DNA of 64,000 nt from JAUILA01 sp964563925 (GTDB lineage Bacteria; Bacteroidota; Bacteroidia; Cytophagales; Cyclobacteriaceae): NCBI GenBank assembly GCA_964563925.1, contig CAZLZD010000010.1, positions 34,337 through 98,336 on the forward strand, given 5' to 3'. Under the pieces are notes generated by a model. That model had not been told where the DNA came from and did not search any database. It was given only the letters and a program-made list of their open reading frames with translations. Both the position numbers and the translations under genes were made by a program. Below, piece by piece: positions 1 through 8,317 of this stretch. Positions within the stretch are counted from its first letter, which is position 1, and every line of letters starts with the position of its first letter.

Positions 1-135
1 ACGGATGTCCCGGTAACGGAAGGTGCCGGCTGGCTTGCCGCCCAACCGGACAAAACGCCCCGGAATGATGTGGATTGGTTACTTTCTTATTTTCGAGCGC
101 TTGACTCTGCCGCTCAGCATGAACCAAGGCGGTAA
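1..135 (+). CDS. 3' end of an unidentified protein (partial)
   Basis: A reading frame is open from the first base of the window to a TAA at 133-135 and encodes about 44 residues. The composition is protein-like, with an amphipathic stretch DVDWLLSYFRAL near the end, but I recognise no family. Its end overlaps the end of the convergent response regulator gene by 22 bases. It could be the tail of a real gene that starts left of the window or a chance open frame; the left-hand sequence would settle it. Confidence 0.4.
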   Translation, partial: TDVPVTEGAGWLAAQPDKTPRNDVDWLLSYFRALDSAAQHEPRR

Positions 136-797
136 CTATTCTTTCCGGACTGGAGAATAAGGTTCTTATCCAGTTTAGCACAGACATTCTGGATATAGGT
201 ATCCACCGAGCGTGCGTACAGATAGACGTCGGAACCCCAGATATTGTGGACGAGGTTTTCACGACTGATCTCTTTTCCCGGGTTTTGGGCAAAAAAGTAA
301 AGCAGCTCGAATTCATACGTGGAAAGAACAATTTCCTTTCCACGGAATACCGCCACCTGCCGCAGCCTGTCAAGGTGAAGTGCGTTGATCTTTATTTCCC
401 TTATGCTCTTTTTGATGACGAGGTCATTATGCAGAACGGCACTCACCTTGTGCGTGAGGGCACGAAGCCCGGTGATTTTTTCAATGAAATCATCCCCTCC
501 GTTAGCGAATGCCTGAACCTGAAGGAATTTCCTGGATTTGGCTGTCAGAAAGAATATGTAGGTATCCTGGAAATCCGGGACCTTACGTAACTGTTCGCAG
601 ACCTCCAGCCCGCTGAGGTCCGGCATCATTATATCAAGGATAATCAGGTCGGGCGTCAGTCTTGAAGCTCGTTGTAATGCCTTCAGACTGCTGATCTCAA
701 CATACACATCATACCCGTCCTTTTCAAAATTGTACTTCAGCAGTTCGAGTATATCCCTGTCGTCATCTACAATGAGGATCTTATGACGCTTGTCCAT
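114..797 (-). CDS. OmpR-family response regulator
   Basis: A 227-residue DNA-binding response regulator. The receiver domain (about 5-120) has the acidic triad D11-D13, the phospho-acceptor D55 in LIILDIMMP, the switch T85 and the conserved K107. The output domain (about 130-225) is a winged helix with the typical RSVDTYIQNV recognition-helix region. The Lys is followed by Ile rather than the usual Pro, a small deviation in the beta5-alpha5 loop. The gene is last in an operon: its start overlaps the end of the glycosyltransferase gene by 17 bases. No histidine kinase is encoded nearby, so its partner and targets cannot be named. Confidence 0.93.
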   Translation of the reverse strand: MDKRHKILIVDDDRDILELLKYNFEKDGYDVYVEISSLKALQRASRLTPDLIILDIMMPDLSGLEVCEQLRKVPDFQDTYIFFLTAKSRKFLQVQAFANGGDDFIEKITGLRALTHKVSAVLHNDLVIKKSIREIKINALHLDRLRQVAVFRGKEIVLSTYEFELLYFFAQNPGKEISRENLVHNIWGSDVYLYARSVDTYIQNVCAKLDKNLILQSGKNSYRLGSC

Positions 798-1791
798 GCG
801 TATATTGGTTAACCTCGTTAAGGACCGTCTGAATGGCGTGTTCAGTTATATCCGGATAATGCACCTTCAGGGGGGTACCCTGGGTCACCCATGCGAAGAT
901 TTTTCCGGCATGCTTTTTTTTAAGGGACCTGATTACAGGAACACCCATTCTGCGCAGCGCCTCTGCATTACATTGCTGTTCAAACTGGCTTTTCATGGGA
1001 ATTACCATCAGTTTTTTGCCAAGGTGCAATGCCTCTGCCGGTGTTTCAAAACCGGCACCACAGAGTATCCCCTGGCAGTTCAGCAGACTCTCGGCAAACA
1101 AACGGTTGTGCACCGGCCGGATAAGTACATTACCAACCTCGAAGGATTTTGAAGCAGTCCTGGAGAATACCTCCCAGCGCACATGTCCGATTCGGCCGAG
1201 TATTTCTGCGAGTTGCCGGTCGCTGTATGAAGGAAGGTACACCGTGTAATGGCCCAGGTCATGTGGGATTGCCATGCGTATATCCCGGCGGATTACCGGT
1301 GTAAAACAACGCGTGTGAAAAGACTCGAAGTGAAATCCGAATTGTCGGTCGGCGGGAGCATAATTTTCCAGGATCCACGTACCTGCCAGGTCACGATGTG
1401 ATGGCAAAGGGCAGCCGGGAAGAATAAGGGATGCCTGGTGACTGAGTGAAATACACGGCACCAGTGATCTTCGTGCAGCCCATGAACTAACAGGCTCAAA
1501 GTCATTGATTATCAGATCATATTGCTTAACCGGAAGGTCTCTTATCTCCCTGACTAATTCGGCTATTTTGTTCCGGGAAAATGTTTTCAGTAAATCCACC
1601 CCTCCTTTTTTACCCAGGTAAAGACTAAGTCCGCCAGCCCGGTATTTTACCTCAAAAGGCAGTTCAAGGTCATACTGTCTCCCGCTGATAAGGTAATCCA
1701 CATCGGCCATCCTGTTAAGCAAGGGGGCAATTTCCCGGGCACGGCTAACATGCCCGTTTCCTGTTCCCTGTATCGCGTATAATATTTTCAT
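781..1791 (-). CDS. MurG/GT28-like glycosyltransferase (MJ1255-type family)
   Basis: A 336-residue GT-B fold glycosyltransferase. The N-terminus has the glycine-rich loop GTGNGHVSR (residues 9-17). The C-terminal half has the nucleotide-sugar signature GAGFETPAEAL followed by a Q/N-rich loop (QFEQQCNAEAL), as in MurG and the TIGR00661/MJ1255 family. The acceptor is unknown. The start codon overlaps the stop of the upstream phosphoesterase gene (ATGA), indicating translational coupling, so the pair probably acts on the same envelope lipid or glycan. No signal peptide is seen; it should be cytoplasmic or peripheral to the inner membrane. Confidence 0.88.
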   Translation of the reverse strand: MKILYAIQGTGNGHVSRAREIAPLLNRMADVDYLISGRQYDLELPFEVKYRAGGLSLYLGKKGGVDLLKTFSRNKIAELVREIRDLPVKQYDLIINDFEPVSSWAARRSLVPCISLSHQASLILPGCPLPSHRDLAGTWILENYAPADRQFGFHFESFHTRCFTPVIRRDIRMAIPHDLGHYTVYLPSYSDRQLAEILGRIGHVRWEVFSRTASKSFEVGNVLIRPVHNRLFAESLLNCQGILCGAGFETPAEALHLGKKLMVIPMKSQFEQQCNAEALRRMGVPVIRSLKKKHAGKIFAWVTQGTPLKVHYPDITEHAIQTVLNEVNQYTHGQAS

Positions 1792-2639
1792 GTTCCTTCG
1801 AGAATGAATTCATTGATCAGGTCCCTGAAAATCTCCTGATTGCCCGGTTCTTTCCTGACCCGTCCGGGCACCCCTGCAGCCTGGGCAACGGGGTCGGTGG
1901 CATACTGATACAGGTGCCATTCGCCTGCGAAATATTCCAGCGCCGTCAGATTCTCCACCCAGTCTCCCGAATTCAGGTATCCCACCCTGCCCTTTTCGGT
2001 TTCAATGTCACGTATCTGCGGCTTATGAATATGTCCGCAGGCCACAAAGTCGTATTCATTGGATATGGCAATACCGGCTGCGGTCACTTCGAAGTCATCA
2101 ATGAATTTCAGGGCGGATTTCACATTGTCCTTGATCCGTTTTGAAAGGGATATTTTTCCTCTTCCCAGTTTGCGGGAAATATAATTGACCAGTGTGTTCA
2201 GCAGGATCAGGGAGTCATATCCGACCGCACCAAGCTTTGCGAGCCACTTGGAGTGTTTCATGGTTACATCAAACACATCCCCGTGAAAGACCCATGTACG
2301 GGTTCCGTTAAGTCGCAGAACCGCTTTATTTTCAATCCTGAAATTCCCCATGCGGAAGCCGGCAAACCTGCGAAGCATTTCGTCATGATTGCCCGGGATG
2401 TAAATCACTTCGGTACCCTTGCTCATCAGGGAAGTAATGTGCTTGATAATCAGCATGTGGGAAGCAGGCCAGTAACGTTTGGAAAACTGCCACATATCAA
2501 TAATGTCCCCGTTGAGAATCAGTTGCCGGGGTTCTATGGTTTTGAGATAACGGAGGAGTTCGCCGGCCTGGCAGCCGTATGTCCCCAGGTGAACATCAGA
2601 AATTATGGCAACCTCGACGGCACGTTTTTTTTGTTTCAT
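1788..2639 (-). CDS. LpxH-like UDP-2,3-diacylglucosamine diphosphatase / metallophosphoesterase
   Basis: A calcineurin-like phosphoesterase of 283 residues. All metal-binding blocks are visible: D15-x-H17 in SDVHLG, GDIID (D45), GNHDE (83-87), a FHGD block and the C-terminal GHIHKP. This subgroup includes LpxH and LpxH2, which remove UMP from UDP-2,3-diacylglucosamine in lipid A synthesis, but the sequence alone does not prove that substrate. I chose the ATG at 2639 because the protein then begins about ten residues before the SDVHLG block, as in the family. The frame stays open to 2708, but the extra 23 residues are Arg/Pro-rich and look non-coding. It is first in the three-gene operon. Confidence 0.85.
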   Translation of the reverse strand: MKQKKRAVEVAIISDVHLGTYGCQAGELLRYLKTIEPRQLILNGDIIDMWQFSKRYWPASHMLIIKHITSLMSKGTEVIYIPGNHDEMLRRFAGFRMGNFRIENKAVLRLNGTRTWVFHGDVFDVTMKHSKWLAKLGAVGYDSLILLNTLVNYISRKLGRGKISLSKRIKDNVKSALKFIDDFEVTAAGIAISNEYDFVACGHIHKPQIRDIETEKGRVGYLNSGDWVENLTALEYFAGEWHLYQYATDPVAQAAGVPGRVRKEPGNQEIFRDLINEFILEGT

Positions 2640-2812
2640 AGGGGGAGAATTAAAAGATACCCCGGTTAGTAAACCTCTCCACCTTCCGGGGCACCTTCTC
2701 TTAACCATACGTCACAAATATATCATGGGCAGTTTACCCCGCTGTCATGGAAACATTATGCCTCTTTCATGATTAGGCACCTGAATGTTACCTGCATATA
2801 AAATTCGTTACC

Positions 2813-2820
2813 TATTTTTG
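2813..2820 (+). promoter_or_regulatory. TAnnTTTG-type -7 element before class V aminotransferase
   Basis: TATTTTTG lies four bases before the ATG at 2825. It matches the Bacteroidota -7 consensus TAnnTTTG exactly. No clear -33 TTTG is seen, so this is a candidate only. If used, the transcript would begin at or next to the start codon. Confidence 0.35.
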
Positions 2821-2824
2821 ACCC

Positions 2825-3904
2825 ATGAAAAAATTCTTCATGACACCGGGTCCGTCCGAATTGTACTTCACCGCGGAAGAACATGTAAAAAAAGCCCTTC
2901 AGGATAAAATTGGCAGCATCTCTCACCGCAGCGCACATTTTCAGGATATTTACCGGCACACGGTGGAGCAATTGCGGCAATTGTTCAGCCTGCCCGATGA
3001 TTATCACATATTTTTCACTTCATCGGCCACTGAAATCTGGGAGCGCTCCATACAGAACCTGGTGTCAAACGAATCTTATCACCTCGTTAACGGCGCATTC
3101 TCCCGCCGGTTTATGGAGATCTCCTCCGAATTGGGCCGAAAGACCCTTTCCAGCGAAGTGGCTGACGGAGAGGTGGTGGATGTCGGCCGGCTGCTCGTGC
3201 CTGAAACCACGGAAATGATCTGTTTTACCCACAATGAAACAAGTACCGGGGCAATGCAGCCCCTTGAGGATATTTACACCATCCGGGATGCCTTTCCCGA
3301 TACGCTTATATCGGCCGACATAGTATCCTCTGCCCCGGATGTTGCCATGGATTTTCAAAAAATAGATATGGCCTATTTCTCGGTACAGAAGTGCTTCGGG
3401 CTACCGGCAGGGCTTGGGGTGTGGCTCCTGAACGGCCGTTGCCTGGCCCGTGCAGCAGCCCTGGAGAAGCAGGGCCTTCGCACCGGAACCTATCATTCCA
3501 TCTCCTCCCTGTTACATAAATCCGGCGTCTTTCAAACTCCCGAAACACCCAATGTCATGAATATTTACCTCCTGGGCAAAGTAGCTGAGGATATGAACAC
3601 CAAGGGGATCGTGCAAATTCGCCGGGAAACCACCTACAAGGCAGCCGTACTCTACCAGGCGATCGGGGAGAATCCTTCCCTGCGTCCATTCGTAAAAAAT
3701 CCGGATCACCAGTCGAGAACCGTGATCGTAGCCGAATGCCTGGACGGGGACAACACGCGGTTTCTGGAAAAGCTTGCTAAAAAAGGATTTGTGGCAGGCA
3801 AAGGCTATGGGGTGCATAAATCAAATCACCTGCGGATAGCTAACTTCCCTACCCACAGCAAGGAGCAGATTGAGATGATCGCGGACCTGCTGGCGGAAAA
3901 CTGA
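2825..3904 (+). CDS. Class V aminotransferase (SerC/alanine-glyoxylate type)
   Basis: A PLP-dependent fold-type I aminotransferase of 359 residues. PLP contacts are visible: D165 in SADIVSS, which binds the pyridine nitrogen, and the Schiff-base K189 in SVQKCFGLPAG. The N-terminal FFMTPGPSELYF and SHRS motifs match the phosphoserine / alanine-glyoxylate branch. A role as phosphoserine aminotransferase in serine synthesis is reasonable, but no serA or serB lies beside it. It is divergent from the LpxH-like gene, and a second plus-strand gene follows after about 70 bases. Confidence 0.88.
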   Translation: MKKFFMTPGPSELYFTAEEHVKKALQDKIGSISHRSAHFQDIYRHTVEQLRQLFSLPDDYHIFFTSSATEIWERSIQNLVSNESYHLVNGAFSRRFMEISSELGRKTLSSEVADGEVVDVGRLLVPETTEMICFTHNETSTGAMQPLEDIYTIRDAFPDTLISADIVSSAPDVAMDFQKIDMAYFSVQKCFGLPAGLGVWLLNGRCLARAAALEKQGLRTGTYHSISSLLHKSGVFQTPETPNVMNIYLLGKVAEDMNTKGIVQIRRETTYKAAVLYQAIGENPSLRPFVKNPDHQSRTVIVAECLDGDNTRFLEKLAKKGFVAGKGYGVHKSNHLRIANFPTHSKEQIEMIADLLAEN

Positions 3905-3946
3905 CGGTTTTTTGTACAGACGCACACGTAAATCCCTCAGAAACAT

Positions 3947-3954
3947 TATTTTTG
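3947..3954 (+). promoter_or_regulatory. TAnnTTTG-type -7 element before the UspA gene
   Basis: TATTTTTG, an exact match to the Bacteroidota -7 consensus, ends 18 bases before the ATG at 3973. The TTG at 3952 that would extend the frame lies inside this element, which argues for the downstream ATG. No convincing -33 element is seen. Confidence 0.4.
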
Positions 3955-3972
3955 CTGGTAAATTGGACCATT

Positions 3973-4902
3973 ATGAAGCTGAAACCCATTAAACATGTAC
4001 TCGTCGGACTAGACATGTCTGATATGGACGATACCCTGATCGAATTCGCAGGGTTCATCGCCCGCCGGGGTACGGTAGAGAAGGTACAGTTTCTGAGCAT
4101 GATCAAGGAGCAGCAAATTCCTGCCGACGTACGGAAGGAATATCCCGAAATGATTGCCCATGCGGTAAAGGAACGCAAGGAAAAAATCCGGGAACGGATT
4201 GCCAGCCACTTCGATGCGCCCAAAACCGTCAAAAAGGAAATTACCGTCCGGTCAGGAAGTGTGGCCACGCTTCTCGAACTGGCGATTAAAGGCGAAACTG
4301 ACCTGATCATCATCGGCCAGAAAAAAAACATACCGGGTACAGGGGTGCTGGCCCAGCGTCTTGCACGACGGGCCACCTGCAACCTGCTGATTATTCCGGA
4401 AGGTGCCACGCCGAACGTGCGGAAGATCCTGGTGCCCGTCGACTTCTCAAGGTATTCCAAACTGGCACTGGAAACGGTGGCACAGCTGTCTCAGCAACGG
4501 GGACGGGACATAGAAATCTATGTGCAAAACGTCTACAATGTGCCAGCCGGCTATCATTATACCGGCAAGTCGTACGAAGATTTTGCCGATATCATGCGGA
4601 AGAACGCCGAAAAGGATCTGGACAAATTTCTCGCCAGGACAGATACCAAGGGAATCGAGCTTAAAAAGGTTTTTTCACTGGATGTCAACGATAACCTGGC
4701 CAGCGACATCTATGATCTTGCCAACGAGATACGCCCGGACGGTATCGTCATCGGAGCAAAAGGACGCAGTGCCGCCGCCTCCCTCCTTCTTGGAAGCATG
4801 GCTGAAAAACTGGTTGGATCACGAATGGAGTTCCCATTACTGATCGTAAGGCCGAGAGGCGAAACAGCCGGTTTGCTGGAGACCCTGCGCGACATCGATT
4901 AA
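3973..4902 (+). CDS. Tandem-domain universal stress protein
   Basis: A 309-residue protein made of two UspA domains (about 1-145 and 150-300). The second keeps the ATP-binding pattern G-2x-G-9x-G-S (GAKGRS...LLLGS). In the first, the equivalent loop is changed (GQKKN...) and lacks the terminal Gly-Ser, so probably only one domain binds nucleotide. Such proteins are cytoplasmic and are induced by starvation and other stresses. The ATG at 3973 is preferred to an in-frame TTG at 3952, because that TTG sits inside a promoter-like box. The gene stands alone between the aminotransferase and xseA. Confidence 0.92.
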   Translation: MKLKPIKHVLVGLDMSDMDDTLIEFAGFIARRGTVEKVQFLSMIKEQQIPADVRKEYPEMIAHAVKERKEKIRERIASHFDAPKTVKKEITVRSGSVATLLELAIKGETDLIIIGQKKNIPGTGVLAQRLARRATCNLLIIPEGATPNVRKILVPVDFSRYSKLALETVAQLSQQRGRDIEIYVQNVYNVPAGYHYTGKSYEDFADIMRKNAEKDLDKFLARTDTKGIELKKVFSLDVNDNLASDIYDLANEIRPDGIVIGAKGRSAAASLLLGSMAEKLVGSRMEFPLLIVRPRGETAGLLETLRDID

Positions 4903-4964
4903 CTTCTTTCCGCACCGTTCCTATAATTCTTCTTCAACCTCATTAAGAAGAGGCACAGATTCAA

Positions 4965-4972
4965 TATTTTTG
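4965..4972 (+). promoter_or_regulatory. TAnnTTTG-type -7 element before xseA
   Basis: TATTTTTG ends ten bases before the xseA ATG at 4983 and matches the Bacteroidota -7 consensus. The -33 region is not convincing. This is the third such box in a row placed close to a start codon. Confidence 0.35.
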
Positions 4973-4982
4973 AACCTGTCCT

Positions 4983-6221
4983 ATGGAGCATCTGCGTCTT
5001 TTTGAACTAAACCGTCTGATCAGGGACACCCTGGACAAACACCTGGAGCCTGCCTACTGGGTTGTGGCCGAAATAGGTGAAATGCGCGAAGCCAGGAATG
5101 GCCATTGTTACCTGGAACTCGTGGAAAAATCGGACGACAAGGTCATCGCCAAAATCCGGGGAAACATTTGGGCGTATACATATCGGGGCGTTGCAGCACG
5201 ATTCAGGTTTGAAACCGGACAGGAGATGAAAGCCGGAATGAGTGTACTATGCCAGGTATCGGTCACCTTTCATGAAATGTACGGCCTGAGCCTGAATATA
5301 CGCGATATAGATCCTGCCTACACCCTGGGCGAGCGGGCGCGTCGACGTCAGGAAATAATCGACAAACTTATTGCAGATGGCGTGTTTGAAATGAACAAAT
5401 CATTGCAGCTCCCCCATGCCCCCCAGCGAATAGCTGTAATAAGTTCGCCCACCGCGGCCGGGTACGGAGATTTCATGGACCAGCTTTCGAATAACCCCCA
5501 CCGTTATGCCTTCCACACCGTGTTATTCAAAGCAATCATGCAGGGGGAACAGTCACCTGGTTCACTCATCGAGGCCCTGCATGAGATTCATTCGTCATCC
5601 CATTCCTTCGACCTGGTTGTGATCATCCGCGGGGGCGGTTCGCAGATAGACCTGGATTGCTTTGATCATTATGAGCTTGCGGCGCATGTTGCCCAGTTTC
5701 CACTGCCCGTGGTTACTGGTATCGGTCATGAAAGGGATGAAACGATCCTCGACCTGGTGGCACATACACGTATGAAAACACCTACCGCTGTAGCTGAATT
5801 CCTGGTGGGTGGATTACGAGCTTTTGAAGAACAGGTGCTGAATTCCTTCGCGATGGTCAGCAAGTTTGCCCGCGACAGGATGAACTTTGAATCACAGCGA
5901 TTGCAGACTGCACGATACCGGCTGGCCGGCTTGGTAAAGGAACGCCTGTCCGTGGCAGGCCGCACCCTGGACAGGCGGGCACAAAACTTGCAATCAACCA
6001 GTAAACGCTACCTCGCAAAGGAAAATGAACGACTAACCCTGGCACAGCGGTCAGTGGCGCTGCTTGACCCTGCCACCATTCTCCAAAGGGGATATACCAT
6101 TACCCGGGCAGACGGCGTATCGGTTTCAAAGAAAATGCCTGGGCAGGGACAGTCCATTGAAACGATCACAGCGACCGGACTGATCAAAAGTACAGTAAAT
6201 GAAACTAAAGAAAATGAGTGA
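4983..6221 (+). CDS. xseA: Exodeoxyribonuclease VII large subunit
   Basis: Large subunit (412 residues) of exonuclease VII, which degrades single-stranded DNA to oligonucleotides and takes part in mismatch repair and DNA turnover. The N-terminal OB-fold (about 5-100) begins with the family pattern FELNRLIRDTL. The catalytic region follows, with RIAVISSPTAAGYGD, the IIRGGGSQIDL block and GIGHERDETILD. A helical, coiled-coil C-terminal part binds XseB. The end overlaps xseB by eight bases (start at 6214), so the two subunits are coupled in translation. Confidence 0.97.
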   Translation: MEHLRLFELNRLIRDTLDKHLEPAYWVVAEIGEMREARNGHCYLELVEKSDDKVIAKIRGNIWAYTYRGVAARFRFETGQEMKAGMSVLCQVSVTFHEMYGLSLNIRDIDPAYTLGERARRRQEIIDKLIADGVFEMNKSLQLPHAPQRIAVISSPTAAGYGDFMDQLSNNPHRYAFHTVLFKAIMQGEQSPGSLIEALHEIHSSSHSFDLVVIIRGGGSQIDLDCFDHYELAAHVAQFPLPVVTGIGHERDETILDLVAHTRMKTPTAVAEFLVGGLRAFEEQVLNSFAMVSKFARDRMNFESQRLQTARYRLAGLVKERLSVAGRTLDRRAQNLQSTSKRYLAKENERLTLAQRSVALLDPATILQRGYTITRADGVSVSKKMPGQGQSIETITATGLIKSTVNETKENE

Positions 6222-6411
6222 GAAATTCGATTATACCAAATCGGTGGAAGAGCTTGACGCGATTCTTGCAAAGATTGAAGGAGGCGAACCGGATATCGAT
6301 GAATTGTCAGACATGGTAAGGCGTGCCGCCGAACTGGTGAAAGCCTGCCGAAAGAAACTTCGTGAAACCGAGGAGGACCTGGAAAAAACTTTGAACGACC
6401 TGGAAGAATAG
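6214..6411 (+). CDS. xseB: Exodeoxyribonuclease VII small subunit
   Basis: Small subunit of 65 residues, starting MSEKFDYTKSVEELDAIL and containing the family's acidic helical hairpin (VEELDAILAKIEGGEPDIDEL, then LVKACRKKL). Several copies wrap the XseA stalk. The ATG at 6214 overlaps the xseA stop; an upstream ATG at 6199 in the same frame would add five lysine-rich residues and is less likely because it lies deeper inside xseA. Confidence 0.95.
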   Translation: MSEKFDYTKSVEELDAILAKIEGGEPDIDELSDMVRRAAELVKACRKKLRETEEDLEKTLNDLEE

Positions 6412-6439
6412 CCGGGATAACTTTTAATTTTAACACACT

Positions 6440-8314
6440 ATGAATATACGATTGTTAAGCCTGGCCCTACTGGCCGGATTGTCTTTTTCCCTCAACGCTC
6501 AAAATGCAAGCGATTACTGGCAGCAGCGCGTGGAATATGAGATGGAGATTGATATGAATGTTACGACCAACCGGTTCACCGGAGACCAGAAACTCACTTA
6601 TTATAATAATTCTCCCGATACCCTCAACCGGGTCTTTTACCATCTTTATTTCAACGCATTCCAGCCTGGGAGTATGATGGACGTAAGGTCGCTTAACATC
6701 GAGGATCCCGACCGCCGCGTTGGCAGCCGCATCTCAAAGCTTGAACCCAACGAAATTGGCTACCAGCACATTCTTTCCCTGAGGCAGGACGGAAAAGAAG
6801 TCAGTTATAAAATTTCCGGAACGATCCTCGAGGTTTGGCTGAACAAACCCATTCTCCCGGGGGAAAAATCAGTTTTTACCATGAAATTTGAGGCGCAGGT
6901 ACCCCTGCAGGTCCGCCGTTCCGGGCGCGACAATGCCGAAGGCATTGAATATTCCATGTCACAGTGGTATCCCAAGCTGTCAGAATATGACGAGCGCGGA
7001 TGGAATGCCAACCCGTACATCGGAAGGGAATTCCATGGTGCCTGGGGAGACTTTGACGTTAAAATCACGATCGACTCCGCGTACACGATCGGAGGAACCG
7101 GTATCCTGCAGAATGCTGCCAAAATTGGTCACGGCTACCAGGAACCGGGCAAGGAGGTCAATACGAAATCACAGCGGCTTACCTGGCATTTTAAGGCGGA
7201 GAATGTGCACGACTTTATGTGGGCTGCCGATCCGGACTATACCCATGAAACCGCGCAGGTTCCGGGTGGTCCGCTGCTTCGATTCTTCTACCAGAAAAAT
7301 GCAGAGACCGAGGAGAACTGGAAGACATTGCAGGAATACATGGTGAAGGCCGTTCCCTTTATGAATGAGAATTTCGGAGAATACCCCTATTCAACCTATT
7401 CGTTTATTCAAGGCGGTGATGGCGGTATGGAATATCCAATGGCCACCCTGATCACCGGCAACCGCAGTTTACAAAGCCTGGTGGGCGTTTCTATCCATGA
7501 AATGTTCCACAGCTGGTACCAGGGTGTGATCGGGACTAACGAAAGCCTGTATCCCTGGATGGACGAAGGCTTTACCTCCTGGGCTTCCAGCATTACCATG
7601 CGGTACCTCTTTAACCCGGAAGCCAGCGGCAACCCGCATGCCGGATCCTACCGCAACTATATGTCGATGGCTTCCAGCGGAAATGAGGAACCTCTTACGA
7701 CACATTCAGATATGTACCATTCCAACAGGTCGTACGGCATCAATGCCTACTCCAAGGGCGCGGTTTTCCTGGCCCAGCTGGGGTATGTCATCGGCGAAGA
7801 AAACCTGATGAAGGGTATGCGCAGGTATTATAATACGTGGAAATTCAGGCATCCCGATGAAAATGACTTCATTCGAATAATGGAAAAGACCTCCGGGATT
7901 GAGCTGGACTGGTACCTGATCAATTTCGCGTATACCACCAACCAAATTGATTACGGGATTGAGCACGTCCGGGGGGACGGTGAATCCACCCTGGTGGAAC
8001 TGCGGAGAAATGCCGGGATGATGATGCCTGTCGATCTCCATGTGGAATATGCCGACGGCACCAGCGAGATCTTCTATATACCCTTGCGGATCATGCGGGG
8101 GGAAAAACCGGTGGAGAATATGGACGTTCCGAGGATCACCCTGGAACCCTGGCCATGGACCTACCCATCCTATGGCGTAAAAATCAACCGGCCACTGTCT
8201 GAAATCCACAGGATTATTATTGATCCTACCGGGAGAATGGCAGACATTGACCGGTCAGACAATGAATTTGACAATACCATCGAAATAATTCCCTTTTCTG
8301 ACCCTACACGTTAA
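6440..8314 (+). CDS. Secreted M1-family metallopeptidase
   Basis: A 624-residue zinc peptidase with a Sec signal peptide (hydrophobic segment 4-19, cleavage near LNAQ). It has the N-terminal beta domain, the exopeptidase motif as GGMEY (328-332, in place of GAMEN), and the zinc site H353-E-x-x-H357 with E376 eighteen residues later. The family cleaves N-terminal residues from peptides; in Bacteroidota these proteins are periplasmic or surface-attached and feed peptide uptake. It is three bases before ligA and 28 bases after xseB, so it may be co-transcribed with DNA-repair genes without a functional link. Confidence 0.92.
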   Translation: MNIRLLSLALLAGLSFSLNAQNASDYWQQRVEYEMEIDMNVTTNRFTGDQKLTYYNNSPDTLNRVFYHLYFNAFQPGSMMDVRSLNIEDPDRRVGSRISKLEPNEIGYQHILSLRQDGKEVSYKISGTILEVWLNKPILPGEKSVFTMKFEAQVPLQVRRSGRDNAEGIEYSMSQWYPKLSEYDERGWNANPYIGREFHGAWGDFDVKITIDSAYTIGGTGILQNAAKIGHGYQEPGKEVNTKSQRLTWHFKAENVHDFMWAADPDYTHETAQVPGGPLLRFFYQKNAETEENWKTLQEYMVKAVPFMNENFGEYPYSTYSFIQGGDGGMEYPMATLITGNRSLQSLVGVSIHEMFHSWYQGVIGTNESLYPWMDEGFTSWASSITMRYLFNPEASGNPHAGSYRNYMSMASSGNEEPLTTHSDMYHSNRSYGINAYSKGAVFLAQLGYVIGEENLMKGMRRYYNTWKFRHPDENDFIRIMEKTSGIELDWYLINFAYTTNQIDYGIEHVRGDGESTLVELRRNAGMMMPVDLHVEYADGTSEIFYIPLRIMRGEKPVENMDVPRITLEPWPWTYPSYGVKINRPLSEIHRIIIDPTGRMADIDRSDNEFDNTIEIIPFSDPTR

Positions 8315-8317
8315 CCC

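Noticed and set aside
3952..3972. Upstream TTG start for the UspA protein
   Set aside because: The TTG lies inside a TAnnTTTG promoter-like box, and the protein family starts at the following ATG.
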